Notes: generated by a model from the letters alone, not told the origin. A stretch of 5,204 nt of DNA from Pseudomonadota bacterium (GCA_021815835.1 JAKAZN010000182.1:1-5204), one strand, 5' to 3'. Shown: positions 1 through 4,502, counted from the first letter of the stretch. Program-made: numbers and translations.

Positions 1-15
1 GCTTGTGCCGCGCGC

Positions 16-162
16 TCAGTTCTTCTGGATCGAGATGCCGTTCTTGCCCAGGTTGATCTCGACCCGCCCCTCACGCTGGCGCTGCTGATAGTAAAGATAG
101 CCGAGCACGCCGACCGCCACCACAAGGACGGCGATCACGGCAAAGACGGCGTTGCGGTTCAT
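16..162 (-). CDS. Small single-span membrane protein, 48 aa, function unknown
   Basis: This is a short protein with an N-terminal hydrophobic helix at about residues 5-25 (AVFAVIAVLVVAVGVLGYLYY without the last residue or so). A basic linker (QQRQREGR) follows, then a short polar tail that ends ISIQKN. It should be a bitopic inner-membrane protein. The basic cluster after the helix and the single Arg before it leave the topology uncertain. I chose ATG at 160-162 because GGAGG lies five bases upstream on the minus strand. An in-frame ATG at 172-174 would give 52 aa but has no comparable RBS, and extension to 237 adds an unconvincing N-terminus. It lies 105 bp after rimI on the same strand, so it may be separately transcribed. 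Small proteins with a helix followed by a G.NGI.I-like tail occur in alphaproteobacteria as uncharacterised proteins; that resemblance is from memory. No function is assigned. Confidence 0.72.
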   Translation of the reverse strand: MNRNAVFAVIAVLVVAVGVLGYLYYQQRQREGRVEINLGKNGISIQKN

Positions 163-174
163 TCGAGCCTCCAT
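163..174 (-). promoter_or_regulatory. Ribosome binding site that decides the small membrane protein start
   Basis: On the minus strand the bases before the ATG at 160-162 read GGAGG CTCGA ATG, a near-ideal Shine-Dalgarno with a five-base spacer. The competing upstream ATG at 172-174 overlaps this RBS (ATGGAGG), which argues against it being the start. Confidence 0.65.
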
Positions 175-217
175 GTCATGCGACCGGCCCTGCGCCCGCA
201 TTGCGCCATGGTGCCAG

Positions 218-239
218 GATTGCGGCCGGACCGCCAATC
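218..239 (-). terminator. Possible hairpin after rimI (weak terminator candidate)
   Basis: An inverted repeat, GATTG and CGG pairing with CCG and CAATC around a five-base loop with one bulged base, lies about 29 bases after the rimI stop on the minus strand. No T-run follows, so it is not a classical intrinsic terminator. It could be a terminator of the T-less GC-rich kind or an RNA 3'-end stabiliser. It sits between the four-gene operon and the small membrane protein gene. Confidence 0.28.
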
Positions 240-267
240 CCGCTTCGAGACCAGGCTCAACCGCGTG

Positions 268-714
268 TCACGGCACCGATACCCCCCACCGCATCACCAC
301 CGCATCCTCCCCATCCGCATAGTACCGCGCCCGCCGCCCCACCACCCCGAACCCCACCCCCTCATACAGTCCCCGCGCCGCCTGGTTCCCCGCCCCCACC
401 TCCAGGAACACCGAGGCCGCCCCGCGCGAAACCGCCTCCGCCAGCGCCCGCTCCAGCAGGCCCCGCGCCACACCCAGCCGCCGCGCCGCCGGCGCCACCG
501 CCAGGGTCAACACCTCGCCCTCCCCGCCCGCGACCCGCGCCAGGATCATCCCGCCCCGCGCATCCAGGAACGCGAACGCCCCCGGCAGCCGCAACTGCGC
601 CCCGAATGCCACCGCATCCCATGCCGCGCCGGGCGGAAACGCCGCCGCGTGGATCGCGGCCAGCGCCGGCGCCGCCGCGACCGAGGCCGCGACCACAACG
701 CCCGCCTCACCCAT
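268..714 (-). CDS. rimI: Ribosomal protein S18-type alanine N-acetyltransferase RimI (GNAT), 148 aa
   Basis: RimI is a cytoplasmic GNAT enzyme that transfers acetyl from acetyl-CoA to protein N-termini, classically Ala1 of ribosomal protein S18. The acetyl-CoA pyrophosphate-binding loop R78-R-L-G-V-A83 fits the R/QxxGxG/A motif. The RimI signature follows: LEV with E105 and LY with Y117 sit where the catalytic base and acid of enterobacterial RimI lie (Glu103/Tyr115), then GF, R-R-A-R-YY and EDAVVM. The length matches the family. In-frame codons upstream of 714 encode Arg/Trp-rich low-complexity sequence, so I start at ATG 712-714. That start overlaps the tsaB stop by 8 bp, which implies translational coupling; its own RBS is weak. 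GAGN replaces the usual RxSN after LEV, a modest divergence. The tsaB-rimI pairing is common in bacteria and supports the call. Confidence 0.93.
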   Translation of the reverse strand: MGEAGVVVAASVAAAPALAAIHAAAFPPGAAWDAVAFGAQLRLPGAFAFLDARGGMILARVAGGEGEVLTLAVAPAARRLGVARGLLERALAEAVSRGAASVFLEVGAGNQAARGLYEGVGFGVVGRRARYYADGEDAVVMRWGVSVP

Positions 715-1378
715 GCCCGAACGCCACCGGCGGCGGCCGCAAGCCGCCCGAGGGCAAGGCCGCCGCCGGCGGATCCCCATAGATCGGCTGCGCCGCGCGC
801 GGCCCCAGGGCGCCCGCACGCCGCGCCAGCCCCGCCAGCGCCACGCCCGCCACCCCGGGCAGGCGCGCATCCGTCAGGCACACCGTGTCCCCGCGCGCCG
901 CGAGCCGCGCCGCCACCGCGATTGCCGCATCGCCCGCTACCGCCACCGGTCCCGGCGCACGCGGCAGCGCGTCCAACGCCACCGAGATCACCGCGCCGTC
1001 GCGTTCCAGGAAGACCCGCTCGCGGCGGCTGTCGATCGCGCTCCACAGCGCCCAGCCGGGCGGCAGCGCCCCGGACGCGGCCAATGATGCGGCCAGCGCC
1101 TCGCCCACGCTCACGCCGACCACGTCGATTCCCGCGCCCAGCGCGATCCCGTGCGCCAGCGCCAGCGCCGCGCGCAGCCCGGTGAAGCTGCCCGGCCCCA
1201 CGGTGACGGCAACCAGCTCCGGCGCGCCCGCTTCGTCCATCACCGCGCGCGCCATGACAGCCAATAGCCCCGCCTGGCCGGCGCGCGTCACCTCTCGCCG
1301 CGCCGCCAGCACCGCGCCGTCGGCGACCATGCCCACCGAACAGGCGCCGAGCGCTGCGTCCAGCGCCAGCACACGCAT
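707..1378 (-). CDS. tsaB: tRNA threonylcarbamoyladenosine biosynthesis protein TsaB, 223 aa
   Basis: TsaB (YeaZ) is the ASKHA-fold partner of TsaD in the TsaBDE complex that installs t6A37 on ANN-decoding tRNAs. It is a scaffold and lacks its own active site. The N-terminus MRVLALDAALGACSVG is the family's first phosphate-binding-like strand and turn, and VGPGSFTGLR at residues 60-69 is the family hallmark. A conserved AIDSRRERVF segment lies at 114-123. ATG at 1376-1378 is preferred because GGAGG lies five bases upstream; the adjoining GTG at 1379-1381 would leave only two bases. The gene begins 12 bp after the reductase stop and its end overlaps rimI by 8 bp. The C-terminal end is unusual: where many homologues have a YLR.PDA-type ending, this one has IYGDPPAAA followed by a Pro/Gly-rich tail to residue 223. 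Length is near the family norm. Confidence 0.95.
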   Translation of the reverse strand: MRVLALDAALGACSVGMVADGAVLAARREVTRAGQAGLLAVMARAVMDEAGAPELVAVTVGPGSFTGLRAALALAHGIALGAGIDVVGVSVGEALAASLAASGALPPGWALWSAIDSRRERVFLERDGAVISVALDALPRAPGPVAVAGDAAIAVAARLAARGDTVCLTDARLPGVAGVALAGLARRAGALGPRAAQPIYGDPPAAALPSGGLRPPPVAFGHG

Positions 1379-1390
1379 CACCGCCTCCGG

Positions 1391-1975
1391 CTACAGCAGC
1401 CGGCAGGCATCCGCGAAGTCGAAGCGCGGGGAGCGGGCGAACAGCCCCTCGGGATCGCCATAGCCGAGGTTGCAGAGGAAATTGGACCGCCAGGCGTCGG
1501 CGGCCAGGAACTCCGCATCGACCTTGTCGTTGTCGAAACCCGACATGGCGCCGACATCCAGCCCCAGCGAGCGCGCCGCCAGCATCAGATAGGCGCCCTG
1601 CAAGGTGCCGTTGCGGAACGCGGTGGTGGCGGCGAGCGCATCGTTGCCGGTGAACCAGGACCGCGCGTCCGGATTATGTGGAAACAACGTCGGCAGATGG
1701 TCGTAGAAGCGCGGATCGTAGGCGACGATCACGGTCACCGGCGCGGCCATGGTCTTGTCCAGGTTGCCGGCCGACAGCGCCGGGGCCAGCCGCTCCTTCG
1801 CCTCCTTCGTGCGCAGGAACAGGAAGCGCGCGGGCGAGGAATTGGCCGAGGTCGGGCCCCATTTCAGCAAGCCATGCAGCGCGATCAAGGTGTCGTCGGA
1901 GACCGGCTCGTCGCGCCATTTGTTGTGGCTGCGGGCCTCGCGGAACAGGGTATCCAGTGCGGCGTCGTCCAGCAT
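1391..1975 (-). CDS. rutE: RutE-like malonic semialdehyde reductase / nitroreductase-family flavoprotein, 194 aa
   Basis: This is a cytoplasmic FMN-dependent reductase of the nitroreductase superfamily. It resembles E. coli RutE, which reduces malonic semialdehyde to 3-hydroxypropionate in uracil catabolism, closely and along its whole length (E. coli about 196 aa). Shared blocks are [14 protein letters not shown] (17-30), [14 protein letters not shown] (37-50), [14 protein letters not shown] (67-80), [11 protein letters not shown] (98-108), [13 protein letters not shown] (118-130), GAMSGFD (142-148) and [14 protein letters not shown] (171-184). Arg21 and the WGPTSAN segment match FMN-contact regions of the fold. 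ATG at 1973-1975 shares one base with the nfu stop (TGATG), so translation is coupled. The same frame stays open upstream through nfu, but that part is low-complexity and should not be annotated. No other rut gene is in the window, so the true substrate may differ (quinone, nitro compound or another semialdehyde). The symbol rests on sequence similarity only. Confidence 0.87.
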   Translation of the reverse strand: MLDDAALDTLFREARSHNKWRDEPVSDDTLIALHGLLKWGPTSANSSPARFLFLRTKEAKERLAPALSAGNLDKTMAAPVTVIVAYDPRFYDHLPTLFPHNPDARSWFTGNDALAATTAFRNGTLQGAYLMLAARSLGLDVGAMSGFDNDKVDAEFLAADAWRSNFLCNLGYGDPEGLFARSPRFDFADACRLL

Positions 1976-2541
1976 CACATATCCACCTGTTCGACCGAGG
2001 TCACTTCGGGCACGTAATGGCGCAGCATGTTCTCGATGCCGTGTTTCAGGGTGGCCCGCGACGACGGGCAGCCCGAGCAGGAACCCTGCATATGCAGCTT
2101 CACGATGCCCTCGCGATAGCCGCGGAAGACGATGTCGCCGCCATCGCCGGCGACGGCGGGACGGACGCGGGTATCGAGCAGCTCGCGGATCTGGGCGACG
2201 ATCTCCTCGTCTTCGGGCGCGATCGGTTCCACCAGGTCCTCGTCCGCCGCCTCGGCTTCCAGCAGGGCGGGGCGGCCGGCGATGAAATGCTCCATCAGCG
2301 CGGCGAGGATCGACGGCTTCAGGGCGGACCAGTCGGTGGCGTCGGATTTGGTCACGCTGACGAAATCGGCGCCGAGGAAGACGCGGGCGACGCCGGGGAC
2401 GGCGAAGAGCGCATCGGCGAGCGGGCTGGCGGCGGCGGCTTCGGGGGTGGCGAAATCGGCGGTGCGCGCGCCCAGCACGTCGCGGCCGGGCAGGAATTTC
2501 AGAGTGGCGGGATTGGGCGTGCCTTCGGTCTCGATGAACAT
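1975..2541 (-). CDS. Nfu-type iron-sulfur cluster scaffold (Nfu_N plus NifU C-terminal domain), 188 aa
   Basis: This cytoplasmic protein binds a [4Fe-4S] cluster at a dimer interface and passes it to client enzymes. The N-terminus [19 protein letters not shown] is typical of the Nfu_N domain, which covers about residues 1-88 and includes [19 protein letters not shown]. An acidic linker (about 94-113) leads to the NifU domain: a helix at 112-123, [11 protein letters not shown] (127-137), then GSCSGCPSS with Cys155 and Cys158 as the CxxC ligands, and a final amphipathic helix. This two-domain architecture is the usual alphaproteobacterial and mitochondrial (NFU1-like) form. ATG 2539-2541 starts exactly at the conserved N-terminus. 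No strong Shine-Dalgarno is visible; a perfect 10-bp palindrome (CCAGGCCTGG, 2544-2553) sits just upstream. It is the first gene of the four-gene operon, and its stop overlaps the next start by one base. Standard symbols vary for this architecture, so none is given. Confidence 0.94.
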   Translation of the reverse strand: MFIETEGTPNPATLKFLPGRDVLGARTADFATPEAAAASPLADALFAVPGVARVFLGADFVSVTKSDATDWSALKPSILAALMEHFIAGRPALLEAEAADEDLVEPIAPEDEEIVAQIRELLDTRVRPAVAGDGGDIVFRGYREGIVKLHMQGSCSGCPSSRATLKHGIENMLRHYVPEVTSVEQVDM

Positions 2542-2589
2542 GGCCAGGCCTGGGTTCGGGTGAAAGGGGACCGGCGAGGTCCGCTTGCT

Positions 2590-2622
2590 GGTTTAGATCG
2601 GACCAAACGGCCCGGCTGGCAA
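2590..2622 (-). promoter_or_regulatory. Candidate promoter of the nfu-rutE-tsaB-rimI operon
   Basis: On the minus strand TTGCCA (2617-2622) is followed by TCTAAACC (2590-2597). The latter matches six of eight positions of the alphaproteobacterial -10 pattern GCTANAWC. The spacer of about 19 bases is long, so this is tentative. It would give a leader of roughly 45 bases and lies back to back with the tRNA-His promoter. Confidence 0.27.
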
Positions 2623-2636
2623 GGGGGCGTGGCACA

Positions 2637-2665
2637 TTGACGCGGCCCGACCCGGCGTCCTAAAC
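2637..2665 (+). promoter_or_regulatory. Probable promoter of tRNA-His
   Basis: TTGACG at 2637-2642 matches the alphaproteobacterial -35. CTAAAC at 2660-2665, 17 bases on, resembles the CTAAA-type -10 of this group. Initiation about seven bases further on would put the start just upstream of the tRNA at 2679, as expected for a short tRNA leader. Confidence 0.5.
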
Positions 2666-2678
2666 GCGGCTCACGGAT

Positions 2679-2755
2679 GGCGGGCGTAGCTCAGTTGGTA
2701 GAGCGCCAGGTTGTGGTCTTGGATGCCGTGGGTTCGAGTCCCATCGCTCGCCCCA
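2679..2755 (+). tRNA. tRNA-His, anticodon GTG, CCA encoded
   Basis: A complete 77-nt cloverleaf can be folded by eye. The acceptor stem GCGGGCG (2680-2686) pairs with CGCTCGC (2745-2751) with one G-T pair. The extra 5' G-1 at 2679 pairs with C73 at 2752; that is the identity feature of histidine tRNA. The D-arm has GCTC/GAGC. The anticodon stem CCAGG/CTTGG encloses the seven-base loop TTGTGGT, with anticodon GTG at 2713-2715. The T-arm GTGGG/CCCAT encloses TTCGAGT. The 3' CCA (2753-2755) is genomically encoded. It is the only plus-strand gene here: it diverges from the nfu operon, and its 3' end lies only 33 bp from the end of the convergent CHAP gene. Confidence 0.97.
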
Positions 2756-2788
2756 TCCGCTTCCCGTCTCACGCGGCACGAGGTCGGA

Positions 2789-3928
2789 TCAGCCGGGAGT
2801 GGTCTCCCGGCGCGGCGGCGCGTGGTGGGTCACGATGTGGTGGATTGGCGTGTGCCGCACCGTGACGTGGTGCACCGTGACGTGATGCGCCGCCACATGA
2901 TGGACGGGGGCGCGATGCGGCGCCCAGTGGTGTGCCTCGTGAGGCACGTATGCCGCGTGATGGACGAACCGCGTGTGCAAGGTGTGGCCCAGATGCGCGG
3001 GCCAGCGCGGCGGCGCGGGCAGGTGGCCGGGCGCCTCGGCGACCTCGGCGGACGCGCCGCGATCGATCGGGCGGAGATCGGCCGGCGCCGGATTGGCCGC
3101 GATCACCGGCGCGGGGCGGCGATTGGCCGCCACCATCACGCCGGTATCGGGGCGGTCGTAGATGAAACCGTAAGTCGGATAGACCGACCCGAACCGCCCG
3201 TCGCCGAGCGCCACGCGCACGTCGGTCCAGCTATTGTCCTCGGAGACGTCGATGACCTTCACGCCGCGGGTGATCTGGCCCCAATCGGCCCAGTTGGCCT
3301 GATCGACCTCGATCTCACGGCGGTTGATGACCCGGCTGACCACGGCGACATGGCCGAGCCGCATGCGCATATTGGCGCGGAAGGCGAGCACGCTGCCCGG
3401 CACCGGCGCGTCGCCGCGCGCATAGCGCCCGGCTGCGTTGCCCCACCACGCATAGGCGTTGCCCGCGACATCGATGCCGGAGGCGGCGCGCGCGAACGGC
3501 ACGCAGGACATCCGCGGCCCGGCATGGATCGGGCGATGCCACACGGCATGGTGCCAGACCGCATGGTGCCAGACCGCATGGTGCCCTACGGGGTGATGCC
3601 AAACGGGGTGACGCAACGGCGCGTGGCGCCAGGCGAGATGCCGCACCAAGGGCTTGTGCGCCATAGCCTCGTGCCGCGCGGGAAGATGCGCTGACGCCGG
3701 AGGATGCCAGGCGACCGCATGCACCACGTGCCGCACGGGACGGTGTGGCGCCGGGTGGGCCACCCGATGCGGCGGCAAGGTGTCGTGCCGATCGGCGGCG
3801 CGGGCTGGAAGCACCCCGAGACTGAGCGCGGCGGCGGCCAGGCCAAGAGTCCCGAAATTCAGGAGGCCCGGAGTTCGCGCGAACGCCAACCCGACCTCAT
3901 GCCGTGACTCCAGCTTTCGCCCCATCAT
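2789..3928 (-). CDS. Secreted CHAP-domain protein with two histidine-rich pentapeptide-repeat arms, 379 aa
   Basis: This is a predicted exported cysteine amidase/peptidase of the CHAP superfamily, a group that usually cleaves peptidoglycan amide bonds. A Sec-type signal spans residues 1-44: a basic n-region, a hydrophobic core at about 24-40, and cleavage after ARA. The CHAP domain covers about 138-262: SCVPFAR with catalytic Cys142, GNAYAWW, a GxVLAFR strand, GHVAVV with His193, and DQANW with candidate third residue Asn212. It ends with the VYPTYGFIYDRP block typical of Rhodospirillales homologues. What is odd is the flanks. Residues 45-137 hold 23 histidines, including HHAVW three times in tandem, and residues 301-370 hold 21, mostly as xxxHH units. 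ATG 3926-3928 has GAGG seven bases upstream; an in-frame TTG at 4018 is unlikely. The arms suggest metal binding or pH-dependent surface binding, which is inference. No other substrate-binding domain is visible. Confidence 0.88.
   Translation of the reverse strand: MMGRKLESRHEVGLAFARTPGLLNFGTLGLAAAALSLGVLPARAADRHDTLPPHRVAHPAPHRPVRHVVHAVAWHPPASAHLPARHEAMAHKPLVRHLAWRHAPLRHPVWHHPVGHHAVWHHAVWHHAVWHRPIHAGPRMSCVPFARAASGIDVAGNAYAWWGNAAGRYARGDAPVPGSVLAFRANMRMRLGHVAVVSRVINRREIEVDQANWADWGQITRGVKVIDVSEDNSWTDVRVALGDGRFGSVYPTYGFIYDRPDTGVMVAANRRPAPVIAANPAPADLRPIDRGASAEVAEAPGHLPAPPRWPAHLGHTLHTRFVHHAAYVPHEAHHWAPHRAPVHHVAAHHVTVHHVTVRHTPIHHIVTHHAPPRRETTPG
2792..2811. terminator. Perfect 8-bp hairpin at the convergent CHAP / tRNA-His junction
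   Basis: GCCGGGAG (2792-2799) and CTCCCGGC (2804-2811) form a perfect stem around a four-base loop. The hairpin covers the last CHAP codons and lies 36 bases beyond the tRNA 3' end. No T-run follows on either strand. It could be a bidirectional 3'-end structure for two converging transcripts, or simply coding sequence; its placement favours the first. Confidence 0.35.
2822..2941 (-). repeat. Diverged 15-bp repeat array encoding eight xxxHH units (C-terminal arm)
   Basis: Eight consecutive in-frame 15-bp units encode residues 330-369 of the CHAP protein: HEAHH, WAPHR, APVHH, VAAHH, VTVHH, VTVRH, TPIHH, IVTHH. The DNA units are well diverged (for example gtggtgcaccgtgac and gtgccgcaccgtgac differ at two positions, and others differ much more), while the five-residue period and the terminal His pair are largely kept. 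Confidence 0.8.
3524..3613 (-). repeat. 15-bp tandem repeat array encoding six HHxxx units (N-terminal arm)
   Basis: Six in-frame 15-bp units encode residues 106-135: RHPVW, HHPVG, HHAVW, HHAVW, HHAVW, HRPIH. Units 3554-3568 and 3569-3583 are identical; unit 3539-3553 differs from them by two synonymous bases. The outer units have diverged further. A looser His-every-five pattern continues towards the signal peptide (His 62, 67, 81, 86, 91, 97, 102, 107). Confidence 0.85.
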
Positions 3929-3954
3929 CCCCAGCCCTCGTCGATTGCCCCAGA

Positions 3955-3975
3955 CAGGGGAGGCGGTATCCCCTG
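3955..3975 (-). other. Small hairpin in the CHAP 5' leader
   Basis: CAGGGG (3955-3960) and CCCCTG (3970-3975) form a six-base-pair stem with a nine-base loop, ending 26 bases upstream of the CHAP start codon and just outside its RBS. It is a structural observation only; no riboswitch family is recognised. Confidence 0.3.
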
Positions 3976-4043
3976 CCCTGCGTTCTTGGCAACCCTTTAT
4001 GGCTGGACTGTGACGCAAACGCCGCAGTTTCCATCCGTGACCC

Positions 4044-4052
4044 TGTGGATAA
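4044..4052 (-). promoter_or_regulatory. Perfect DnaA-box 9-mer
   Basis: TGTGGATAA on the plus strand is TTATCCACA on the minus strand, the consensus DnaA-binding 9-mer. It lies 116 bases upstream of the CHAP start and overlaps the left arm of the palindrome at 4048-4072. No second perfect box is seen nearby, so this looks like an isolated regulatory or titration site and not an origin. Binding is inferred from sequence alone. Confidence 0.45.
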
Positions 4053-4072
4053 TCCGCCCCGGGGGGATTATC
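4048..4072. promoter_or_regulatory. 25-bp near-perfect palindrome upstream of the CHAP gene (operator or stem-loop)
   Basis: GATAATCC (4048-4055) and GGATTATC (4065-4072) are exact inverted repeats. The nine bases between them (G CCCC GGGG) are also nearly self-complementary, so 11 of 12 base pairs match. It may be a dimeric operator, or, if transcription starts upstream, a stable stem-loop in the leader. The half-sites contain GATAAT, a hexamer reminiscent of Fur-type sites, but their arrangement does not match a classical Fur box. Confidence 0.5.
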
Positions 4073-4080
4073 ATCCTATT

Positions 4081-4088
4081 GTATTAGC
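4081..4088 (-). promoter_or_regulatory. Possible -10 element for the CHAP gene
   Basis: The minus strand reads GCTAATAC at 4081-4088, seven of eight matches to the alphaproteobacterial -10 pattern GCTANAWC, within an AT-richer patch just after the ridA-side hairpin. No convincing TTG-type -35 lies at the right distance, so the call is weak. Initiation here would place the palindrome in the leader RNA. Confidence 0.25.
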
Positions 4089-4093
4089 ACGGC

Positions 4094-4120
4094 TCCCGGA
4101 CCGGACGGGCCGGCCCGGGA
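4094..4120 (-). terminator. Strong hairpin after the RidA-family gene
   Basis: Eleven base pairs, one of them G-U in the minus-strand RNA, form between 4094-4104 and 4110-4120 around a five-base loop. The hairpin starts 31 bases after the ridA-family stop. There is no T-run downstream on the minus strand; TCCATTTT follows on the plus strand, where no gene reads through. It is probably a GC-rich T-less terminator or 3' stabiliser separating the RidA-family gene from the CHAP gene. Confidence 0.5.
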
Positions 4121-4151
4121 TCCATTTTGGGGTGATCGGCCGGCACAGCCC

Positions 4152-4502
4152 CTACTTGCAGGCGGTCACCATGATCTCAACCAGGAGTCGCGGATCGGCG
4201 AGCTCGGCCTGGACGCAGGCGCGGGTCGGCGCGCCGCCCTCGGGCAGCCAGGCGGTCCAGAGCTTGTTCATCGCCGGGCGGTCGGTGATGTGCTTGAGCC
4301 AGATCTGGGCGGTGAGAAGCTGGGTCTTGTCGGTGCCGTGGGTCTCCAGCAGGGAGTCGATCTGGGCCAGCACCTCGGCCGTCTGGCCGGCGATGTCCTT
4401 GGCGGGATCGTCGGCGGTGATGCCGGAAAGATAGACGAAGCCGTGGAACTCGACGGCCTTCGAGAGAATCGCGTTGGGCTGGGTGCGGGTGATCTTGGCC
4501 AT
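4152..4502 (-). CDS. RidA family (YjgF/YER057c/UK114) protein, 116 aa
   Basis: RidA proteins are small cytoplasmic trimers that hydrolyse reactive enamine/imine intermediates released by PLP enzymes. The chorismate-mutase-like fold is recognisable from AVEFHGFVYLSG (16-27), the DIAGQTAEVLAQID segment (36-49), the IWL strand (67-69), and the C-terminal APTRACVQAEL and VEIMVTA blocks. The Arg that binds the substrate carboxylate (Arg94, as Arg105 in E. coli RidA), the nearby Cys96 (as Cys107) and the late Glu109 (as Glu120) are all present, so deaminase activity is plausible. The sequence is not an obvious RutC and lacks the N-terminal A..P.G.Y block of canonical RidA, so it probably belongs to a different Rid subgroup; hence no symbol. 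ATG 4500-4502 has GGAGG eight bases upstream, and the length is typical. It follows the methyltransferase by 105 bp and probably has its own promoter. Confidence 0.9.
   Translation of the reverse strand: MAKITRTQPNAILSKAVEFHGFVYLSGITADDPAKDIAGQTAEVLAQIDSLLETHGTDKTQLLTAQIWLKHITDRPAMNKLWTAWLPEGGAPTRACVQAELADPRLLVEIMVTACK

Noticed and set aside
199..214. Possible sigma-54 promoter (TGGCAC on the minus strand followed by a GC) before the small membrane protein
   Set aside because: The spacing from the -24 GG to the -12 GC is one base short, and the TT of the -12 element is missing.
178..1185. Plus-strand 335-codon open frame, almost all Arg and Pro
   Set aside because: Antisense to rimI and tsaB, low complexity, no domain; stop codons are rare in GC-rich antisense frames.
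1976..2635. N-terminal extension of the RutE-like frame through the nfu gene (would give a 414-residue protein)
   Set aside because: The extension is Arg-rich out-of-frame nfu sequence. The conserved RutE N-terminus begins at 1975, and nfu is clearly the real frame there.
2711..3694. Long plus-strand open frame (327 codons) with Met-Val-Pro-Asp-Arg-type repeats opposite the CHAP gene
   Set aside because: It begins inside the tRNA-His, is the exact antisense of the CHAP gene, and its repeats are the mirror of the HHAVW array. There is no RBS or recognisable domain. It is a by-product of high GC.
3929..4018. TTG-initiated 30-residue extension of the CHAP protein
   Set aside because: A signal peptide directly follows ATG 3926-3928, which has a GAGG seven bases upstream; the extension would bury it.
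3929..4151. Replication origin
   Set aside because: Only one perfect DnaA box and a short AT-richer patch; no cluster of boxes, no iterons, and no replication genes nearby.
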